5,932 nt of DNA, from assembly GCA_021797955.1 (NCBI GenBank), contig JAJZYV010000132.1:1-5932 (forward strand), in the 5' to 3' direction. A model generated the notes under the pieces. The model ran no database searches and was not told where the DNA came from. It was given only the letters and a program-made list of their open reading frames with translations. Shown one piece after another: positions 1 to 3,804 of the stretch. How positions within the stretch are numbered: the stretch's first letter is position 1; each line of letters begins with the position of its first letter. The position numbers were made by a program, and so were the translations under genes. This DNA is from Thermoplasmata archaeon. Its GTDB lineage: Archaea; Thermoplasmatota; Thermoplasmata; Thermoplasmatales; Thermoplasmataceae.

Positions 1-258
1 ATGGAATGCAGTTATCTTATTCAAAATACCCTGACTTTGAACAATATTTTTCATGACCTCGGCTTTGTTTAATCCAATATGGGATATTCCAAAGAGTGTC
101 TGCCTTTCCAGATTGCTCTTTTCTATATTATCGCCGTCTACTATTCTAATCTCTTTTATTCCATGCCTTGAAAGCAGGAGGGATACCAGACTGGAATTCC
201 CTCCAGCACCTATTATGGAAACTGATATTTTGGGCTTAGAGGTCGCTTTCCCAGTCAT
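1..258 (-). CDS. ThiF/MoeB/HesA-family adenylyltransferase (E1-like), N-terminal part, cut by left edge
   Basis: The minus-strand reading frame starts with ATG at 258-256 and stays open to base 1, giving the first 86 residues. I translated it by hand. After a short tail comes the nucleotide-binding loop IIGAGGNSS (residues 15-23), then a second strand with IRIVDGDNIEKSNLERQ (37-53). The aspartates D41/D43, N49 and R52 match the ATP-binding D, N and R residues of MoeB/ThiF/E1 enzymes, and K65 in GLNKAEV matches their conserved lysine. Family members adenylate the C-terminal glycine of a ubiquitin-like sulfur carrier (MoaD, ThiS or archaeal SAMP) for molybdopterin, thiamin or tRNA thiolation, or for protein modification; which one cannot be told here. 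The third glycine of the usual GxGxxG loop is replaced by serine. The catalytic-cysteine and zinc-binding regions, if present, lie beyond the edge. Full relatives are usually about 230-340 residues. The gene is divergent from the dehydrogenase at 401. Confidence 0.88.
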   Translation of the reverse strand, partial: MTGKATSKPKISVSIIGAGGNSSLVSLLLSRHGIKEIRIVDGDNIEKSNLERQTLFGISHIGLNKAEVMKNIVQSQGILNKITAFH

Positions 259-272
259 AAATAGAGATTGTA

Positions 273-285
273 ATTTATAATAATA
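273..285 (-). promoter_or_regulatory. AT-rich box A (TATA-like) for the ThiF-family gene
   Basis: Read on the minus strand, the stretch is an uninterrupted A/T run (TATTATTATAAATTA-like) about 16-28 bases before the ATG at 258. No Shine-Dalgarno precedes the ATG, so a leaderless transcript is likely. The exact box is uncertain: the best TATA match (273-280) is a little close to the start codon, while the upstream half (about 279-287) has the usual 25-base distance. Confidence 0.4.
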
Positions 286-370
286 GGATTACTGACTTAT
301 CAGGTTAAAATTAAAACCAATAAATTTCACTTAAGGTTAACCCTCAATACTGCTGTATCCAGTTGATGAA

Positions 371-380
371 GAATATATAT
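371..380 (+). promoter_or_regulatory. TATA box for the dehydrogenase gene
   Basis: The sequence gaatatatat is centred about 25 bases upstream of the ATG at 401. No Shine-Dalgarno-like sequence lies between the two, as expected for a leaderless archaeal transcript beginning at or very near the start codon. Confidence 0.6.
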
Positions 381-400
381 GAGACTGTCATCATACATTC

Positions 401-1414
401 ATGAAAGCAGCTTTTCTTAAAGAGATTGGTAAAGATCTGGTAATAGAAGATTTTACTATTAGCGATCCCCAATCAGAACAGGTTACAATTGAACAAGATA
501 TTACTGGAATATGCTATCGTGATATTCTTGAAAAGGAAGGTTTTTTTCCAAGGATGAAACCTCCAATTATCCCCGGACATGAAATCTCCGGGATTATTAA
601 TAAAGTAGGAGAGGGCGTTAGAGAGTTCAAAGCAGGAGAAAGAGTTGCCAGTCTCATATACGAACCGTGCGGTTTCTGTGAACAGTGTGTATCGGGTAGA
701 GAAAATCTTTGTCCAAGGAAGAAAACCTATGGTGAAAATATAAACGGTTCGTATTCAAGATTTGTTAATGTTTCTCAGAGAAGTCTTGTTAGGGTACCTG
801 ACGGTGTTCCAAATGAACTGGCATCCATAGCTGCCTGCGTAACGGGAATGGTTTATCACGCCCTTGACTCAGTTGGAGAGGCAGGTTACGGAACCCGTGT
901 AGTCATAACGGGAGCAGGAGGAGGAGTTGGTTCGCATGCAATTCAGGTCGCCAAGGCAATTGGTGCTCAGGTTATTGCTGCAACCAGTTCAAAATGGAAG
1001 GAAGAAACTCTCTACAAACTTGGAGCCGATTTCGTTATTAATTCCTCAGAAGGATTTGACAAGGAGGTTAAAAAGATATGGCCTGATGGTTCTCAAATTG
1101 TTCTTGAAAATACCGGTAATGCAACATTTGCCTCATCGCTGAGGTCACTGGCTTTCGGTGGAAGAGTAATTGTCATTGGAAACCTTGAACCCACACCGGT
1201 TCCACTCTCATTGGGAATGATTATTCTTAAAGGGAACAGAGTCGAAGGCACAATCAGTTCAACAAGAAATGATTTGAGAAAGGCGCTTGATCTTTCAAAG
1301 AGAGGCCTCGTAAAGGAAGTAAAACATGATCAAAGGAAACTGGAAGAAGTAAACGAAGCCTTTACAGATATAAAAAATAAAAAAAATATAGGAAGAATAA
1401 TGTTAAAACTTTAA
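401..1414 (+). CDS. Zinc-dependent medium-chain dehydrogenase/reductase (alcohol dehydrogenase / acryloyl-CoA reductase-like)
   Basis: This is a complete 337-residue member of the medium-chain dehydrogenase/reductase family, of normal length. The N-terminal GroES-like domain carries the catalytic-zinc ligands C38 (GICYRD) and H60-E61 (PGHE). The third ligand is C146 in AACVTGM, which falls at the position of the third zinc cysteine in Sulfolobus alcohol dehydrogenase when the following segment is aligned by eye. Four cysteines (C90, C93, C96, C104) form the structural-zinc lobe. The Rossmann domain starts with GAGGGVG (171-177). The second strand ends in ATSSK (194-198) with no acidic residue, which suggests NADP(H) rather than NAD. 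The C-terminal end returns to the catalytic domain (NIGRIMLKL). Overall style recalls archaeal acryloyl-CoA reductases as well as alcohol dehydrogenases, so the substrate remains open: an alcohol/aldehyde or an enoyl-CoA. It is probably cytosolic and transcribed alone from the TATA box at 371-380. The ATG at 401 is the first codon of the MKAAFLKE start typical of the family. Confidence 0.88.
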   Translation: MKAAFLKEIGKDLVIEDFTISDPQSEQVTIEQDITGICYRDILEKEGFFPRMKPPIIPGHEISGIINKVGEGVREFKAGERVASLIYEPCGFCEQCVSGRENLCPRKKTYGENINGSYSRFVNVSQRSLVRVPDGVPNELASIAACVTGMVYHALDSVGEAGYGTRVVITGAGGGVGSHAIQVAKAIGAQVIAATSSKWKEETLYKLGADFVINSSEGFDKEVKKIWPDGSQIVLENTGNATFASSLRSLAFGGRVIVIGNLEPTPVPLSLGMIILKGNRVEGTISSTRNDLRKALDLSKRGLVKEVKHDQRKLEEVNEAFTDIKNKKNIGRIMLKL

Positions 1415-1470
1415 AACATTATTTGGAAATTGCAATGAATCAATCTTACAGTGCAAAGCTTAATATCCTA

Positions 1471-1478
1471 ATTTAAAT
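1471..1478 (+). promoter_or_regulatory. TATA-like box upstream of the 52-codon gene
   Basis: The sequence atttaaat is centred about 24 bases before the ATG at 1498, with no Shine-Dalgarno between them. Spacing and composition match the leaderless promoter seen at 371-380. It could also drive the downstream surface-protein gene as an operon. Confidence 0.45.
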
Positions 1479-1497
1479 CACGTTTTGGCTGATATCA

Positions 1498-1656
1498 ATG
1501 CAGGAATTAATTTGCAATATAGAATTTTCAAAGGAAGACAGCGAATTTATAGCAAAGTTGAGAACCGAGATGGGAGGCCTGCGCGAATATACCGGTTCAA
1601 CATTTGATGAGGTAATGAATCAGATAATGTTGGAACTGGAAGAGGAATTTTCATAA
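1498..1656 (+). CDS. Small acidic protein of 52 residues, function unknown
   Basis: An ATG-initiated frame encodes 52 residues and ends in TAA at 1654-1656. I do not recognise the family. The product begins MQELICNIEF, which could be a beta strand. A helix follows (about 11-25, KEDSEFIAKLRTEMG), then a loop (GLREYTGST) and a strongly acidic second helix (36-51, FDEVMNQIMLELEEEF). It has about 13 acidic and 4 basic residues, so the net charge is near -9. Strand-helix-helix order is that of ribbon-helix-helix proteins, and the TFDEVMNQIM segment faintly recalls archaeal VapB-type antitoxins, but the acidity argues against plain DNA binding. No toxin-like gene is adjacent. It is supported as a real gene by a well-spaced TATA-like box, the otherwise unexplained gap it fills, and helix-like hydrophobic periodicity. 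It may be co-transcribed with the surface-protein gene 32 bp downstream. Confidence 0.6.
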   Translation: MQELICNIEFSKEDSEFIAKLRTEMGGLREYTGSTFDEVMNQIMLELEEEFS

Positions 1657-1660
1657 GGAG
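1655..1660 (+). promoter_or_regulatory. Shine-Dalgarno-like AAGGAG without a matching start
   Basis: AAGGAG overlaps the TAA of the 52-codon gene, exactly where a coupled downstream start would be expected. However, the only nearby start-like codon (TTG at 1662) is closed by TAA at 1674 in the same frame, and the TTG at 1689 is 28 bases away. It may be coincidental or may serve an unusually distant start. Confidence 0.3.
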
Positions 1661-1676
1661 TTTGTACCAAAAATAA

Positions 1677-1683
1677 CATATTA
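1677..1683 (+). promoter_or_regulatory. Possible box A for the surface-protein gene
   Basis: The sequence catatta is centred about 24 bases before a TTG at 1704. That TTG would start the protein as MKYLPFVSII, a tidy signal sequence. This would make the surface-protein transcript leaderless from 1704 rather than 1689. The evidence is positional only. Confidence 0.25.
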
Positions 1684-1688
1684 ATCCA

Positions 1689-2864
1689 TTGGATCATTAT
1701 TTATTGAAATACCTGCCATTCGTTAGCATTATAGTGGTAATTTGTGTCGTTTCCATTTCGGGAAATGCTTCATTTGGGGCAACGCCAGCAAAGGCTCCCA
1801 GTTTGGGTTTCTATGACAAGCCAGGATTGATGGTAAATATGGATGGCAATTCATTTAATATTACAGTTCCTTATGTTTATCTCCTTGAAGGAGGAATTCC
1901 ATTCGTAGGGCTTTGGAATCAATCAAGCTGGAAATTATCAGAAAACGGAAAGTTAAACAGGTCTTATTCTTCCTTCGTTGAATTTTCTCCTCGCATTTAC
2001 CTCATATTAACTGAGCTTAAGTTAATGTACACCAATGATAAGGGATTCCCAGTGGGTTTGAATTCATCAATTCTTTTAGGAACAAACATTTCATTTAATC
2101 AGCCCCTCTATAATATAATATCAGAATATGATAATTATCTGGTAAAACAAATAAACAACCTCTCTTCAAATTTAAGTAATCCGATTCTTCAAAATCTCAG
2201 TGGTTTACTCAATACCAATAACCATAATATTTATGAGATTCTTCAGAAATTAAGTTTCAGCGGACTGGTATATGCCAATGTGACGCAGACTCATACTGAT
2301 ATCTCCATGAGTTCCTCATATGCGGAGGACGGGAATAGTATTCAGATAAATTCCACAAATTCTTTGAAGGTAAGTTTTGCTGTTAATTTTGCTACGCATA
2401 CTGTAGGGAATTCAACCCTCTTCATGTTTCAAAGGAGCTTCATAAATGGAGGTACCGGAGAAAGACAAATTGAACACAGTAAAAAATCAGGAGATAGAGG
2501 GAGCAGTGTTTTCAACGGTTACCAGGTAAACCTTTCAAAAAATTTTCCGGTACTTTATCTATGGGGAAGTCAGTTCACCGCAAACAACAATGATTTTAAC
2601 TTATCATCATATCTTTCCATAAACGGAAAAAACATCGATACCATTTATTCTTTCAATATACCTAATGGTACCAGGACATTTTATGAGGACCCATACCTTG
2701 TTTTTCCAAATGGCAATGTGGAAAATAATCTTACAATAACAAACATTGGGGCGTCTACCATAAACCTGATTCTGAATAATTTCGAATACTTTGTTGGTGG
2801 GATATTCATCGGTGTTCTCTTCATCGGTGGAGGTTATACATATTATAAAAACAAAAGGGGATAA
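1689..2864 (+). CDS. Sequon-rich exported protein with N- and C-terminal membrane segments, function unknown
   Basis: The 391-residue frame has no ATG near its beginning. TTG at 1689 is the first usable start, because the frame is closed by TAA at 1674-1676; TTG at 1704 is an alternative. Residues 9-24 (LPFVSIIVVICVVSIS) form a signal peptide or anchor. A polar domain rich in Asn, Ser and Thr follows (about 26-364). It contains sixteen N-X-S/T sequons, including a cluster of three N-L-S triplets around 157-171, which is as expected for N-glycosylated archaeal surface proteins. A single C-terminal helix (about 366-386, GGIFIGVLFIGGG) is followed by a basic tail KNKRG, placing the C-terminus inside. 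So it is likely a cell-surface protein facing outward. No enzymatic motif and only one cysteine (in the signal region) are visible. I do not recognise the family; an S-layer-associated or adhesin-like role is possible but unproven. The gene converges on the winged-helix gene with a 24-bp gap. Confidence 0.8.
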   Translation: MDHYLLKYLPFVSIIVVICVVSISGNASFGATPAKAPSLGFYDKPGLMVNMDGNSFNITVPYVYLLEGGIPFVGLWNQSSWKLSENGKLNRSYSSFVEFSPRIYLILTELKLMYTNDKGFPVGLNSSILLGTNISFNQPLYNIISEYDNYLVKQINNLSSNLSNPILQNLSGLLNTNNHNIYEILQKLSFSGLVYANVTQTHTDISMSSSYAEDGNSIQINSTNSLKVSFAVNFATHTVGNSTLFMFQRSFINGGTGERQIEHSKKSGDRGSSVFNGYQVNLSKNFPVLYLWGSQFTANNNDFNLSSYLSINGKNIDTIYSFNIPNGTRTFYEDPYLVFPNGNVENNLTITNIGASTINLILNNFEYFVGGIFIGVLFIGGGYTYYKNKRG

Positions 2865-2888
2865 TCTGGTACAATAAATTCCTAATAT

Positions 2889-3389
2889 CTATTCGGAGTC
2901 CAGGAGATCAATAAGACTTTCTGCCAGTTCATTCAGGAATGATGTCTTTATGTTCTTTATGGCATTTCTAATTAAATCCGGAGAGACTATGCAAATTTCC
3001 TCATTATCCCATTTCAGAATCATTTCATCGACCAGTACTTTTACAGTAAGGTCAAAATCATCCTGATGGAGCTTTACCTTCCTTCTTAGTTGCTCAGGAT
3101 CTTCGCATGAACTTCTCAAAAGTCTGAACATTATATCCCTGGATTTCTTATTTCTCAAGTGGTATGCTATCTTATTCTCCAGAGCTGAGGCGTTTTCAGA
3201 AACAAAATATCTCTTGAATCTTCCATCTCTCTTTGATGAAATCTTCCCATTTTTTTCAAGCTGGTACAAATGATATTCAAGTTGGCCAACAGCCATTTCA
3301 GTCTCTCTTTGAATGGCTCTAAAATGTAATCCAGGATTTCTGGACAACAGATCGATTATTTTATCCCGCTGGCCTTCTTTAGTATCCAC
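2889..3389 (-). CDS. Double winged-helix transcriptional regulator (archaeal ArsR/MarR-like)
   Basis: This is a 166-residue protein on the minus strand. Residues 7-65 form a clear winged helix: helix 1 (RDKIIDLLSRNP), the HFRAIQRETEMAVGQLEYHLYQLEKNG helix-turn-helix (22-48) and a basic wing SSKRDGRFKRYF (51-62). The GLHFRAIQ...QLEYHLYQLEK pattern is typical of archaeal winged-helix regulators. Residues 68-136 look like a second, more divergent winged helix, and the C-terminus (about 138-166) is a helix that may dimerise. The start is GTG at 3389. It is supported by GAGGA at 3399-3395, six bases upstream, which overlaps the TGA of the preceding membrane-protein gene; translation is therefore probably coupled. 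No metal-binding cysteine cluster is present (only two cysteines, C95 and C133), so metal sensing is not suggested. It may regulate its own operon through the palindrome at 3771-3784 (inference). Confidence 0.85.
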   Translation of the reverse strand: MDTKEGQRDKIIDLLSRNPGLHFRAIQRETEMAVGQLEYHLYQLEKNGKISSKRDGRFKRYFVSENASALENKIAYHLRNKKSRDIMFRLLRSSCEDPEQLRRKVKLHQDDFDLTVKVLVDEMILKWDNEEICIVSPDLIRNAIKNIKTSFLNELAESLIDLLDSE

Positions 3390-3394
3390 GAAAA

Positions 3395-3399
3395 TCCTC
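3395..3399 (-). promoter_or_regulatory. Shine-Dalgarno (GAGGA) deciding the GTG start of the winged-helix gene
   Basis: On the minus strand the junction reads TGAGGATTTTCGTG. The GAGGA overlaps the stop codon of the upstream gene and lies a normal distance from the GTG at 3389. This supports that start and implies a bicistronic message, in contrast to the leaderless-looking first genes of the other units. Confidence 0.65.
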
Positions 3400-3664
3400 A
3401 GTTACCTTTTAGTACTCCCAAATAAAATAAAATCATTACAAGCAGAAGGGCCACTTCGGGTATGATCATAGAACCAAACCAATCCGGGCCAATGTTAAAT
3501 GCAGGTAATACGGATATTAGGGTTGAAACAAAAATTATGAAAAAAGAGAGAAGCATATATTTGAATATTCTTACGCCTTTCCTAACCGCCAGTGACGAAA
3601 CCAAAATAAGGAATAAAGATAATACGAGATTTACTCCTTCTATGAGCAATAGATCATATGACAT
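3398..3664 (-). CDS. Small membrane protein with three transmembrane helices, partner of the winged-helix gene
   Basis: This is an 88-residue, strongly hydrophobic protein starting at ATG 3664-3662. The predicted helices are about 6-26 (LLIEGVNLVLSLFLILVSSL), 34-53 (FKYMLLSFFIIFVSTLISVL) and 66-86 (MIIPEVALLLVMILFYLGVL). The basic loop VRKGVRIFK (27-35) between helices 1 and 2 should be cytoplasmic, giving N-out and C-in. A conserved-looking GPDWFG lies in the external loop. It is the first gene of a two-gene unit with the winged-helix regulator, 8 bp apart. Small membrane proteins of this size next to double winged-helix regulators recur in archaea, including haloarchaeal proteins of unknown function, so it may sense a membrane signal or sequester the regulator; this is inference, with no direct sequence proof. 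A rival antisense frame over 3462-3707 shows no domain and is judged a shadow. Confidence 0.8.
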   Translation of the reverse strand: MSYDLLLIEGVNLVLSLFLILVSSLAVRKGVRIFKYMLLSFFIIFVSTLISVLPAFNIGPDWFGSMIIPEVALLLVMILFYLGVLKGN

Positions 3665-3741
3665 TTTTATAGATTCATTAAGGGCAAATAATAGTTTTCC
3701 TCTATGAAACTTGCGTCATTTATTGAAATTTTTAATGGAAC

Positions 3742-3748
3742 AAAAAAA
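3742..3748 (-). terminator. T7 run, possible terminator for the Lhr-like gene
   Basis: On the minus strand, seven consecutive T residues lie about 57 bases past the stop codon of the large gene. Archaeal transcription often ends at such runs without a hairpin. The run is also just downstream of the TATA-like box at 3758-3767, within the untranscribed spacer if transcription starts near 3737. Confidence 0.35.
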
Positions 3749-3757
3749 TTTATCTCA

Positions 3758-3767
3758 CTTATATACC
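3758..3767 (-). promoter_or_regulatory. Strong TATA-like box for the membrane-protein/winged-helix operon
   Basis: Read on the minus strand this is GGTATATAAG, the best box A match in the window. Transcription would begin near 3737 and leave a leader of about 70 bases before the ATG at 3664. A weaker box (CTATTATTT, around 3686-3694) lies 26 bases before that ATG and could give a leaderless transcript instead. Confidence 0.5.
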
Positions 3768-3770
3768 ACC

Positions 3771-3784
3771 ATTTAAATTTAAAT
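3771..3784. repeat. Perfect 14-bp AT palindrome next to the promoter
   Basis: The sequence atttaaatttaaat equals its own reverse complement. It lies just upstream of the minus-strand TATA-like box at 3758-3767, where BRE/activator or operator sites sit. A palindrome of A and T alone can arise by chance in such AT-rich spacers, so an operator role for the winged-helix protein is only a suggestion. Confidence 0.45.
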
Positions 3785-3804
3785 ATAAGGTAGACCCAGG
3801 AAAA

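Noticed and set aside
53..280. Plus-strand open frame of 75 codons
   Set aside because: It lies antisense to the ThiF-family coding sequence, which has clear motifs; the plus-strand product has no recognisable domain.
927..1142. Second plus-strand frame inside the dehydrogenase gene
   Set aside because: It is fully inside a well-supported enzyme gene in another frame and has no domain or start signal.
1498..1656. Reading the 52-residue protein as the antitoxin of a toxin-antitoxin pair
   Set aside because: The neighbouring large protein is a membrane-anchored surface protein, not a PIN, RelE or other toxin, and the small protein is acidic throughout.
3462..3707. Plus-strand frame opposite the small membrane-protein gene
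   Set aside because: The minus-strand product has three clean membrane helices and is coupled to the regulator; the plus-strand product is featureless.
3706..3723. Five-codon minus-strand frame (ATG to TAG) in the leader of the membrane-protein operon
   Set aside because: Could be a leader peptide, but such short frames occur by chance and there is no Shine-Dalgarno or attenuator-like structure.
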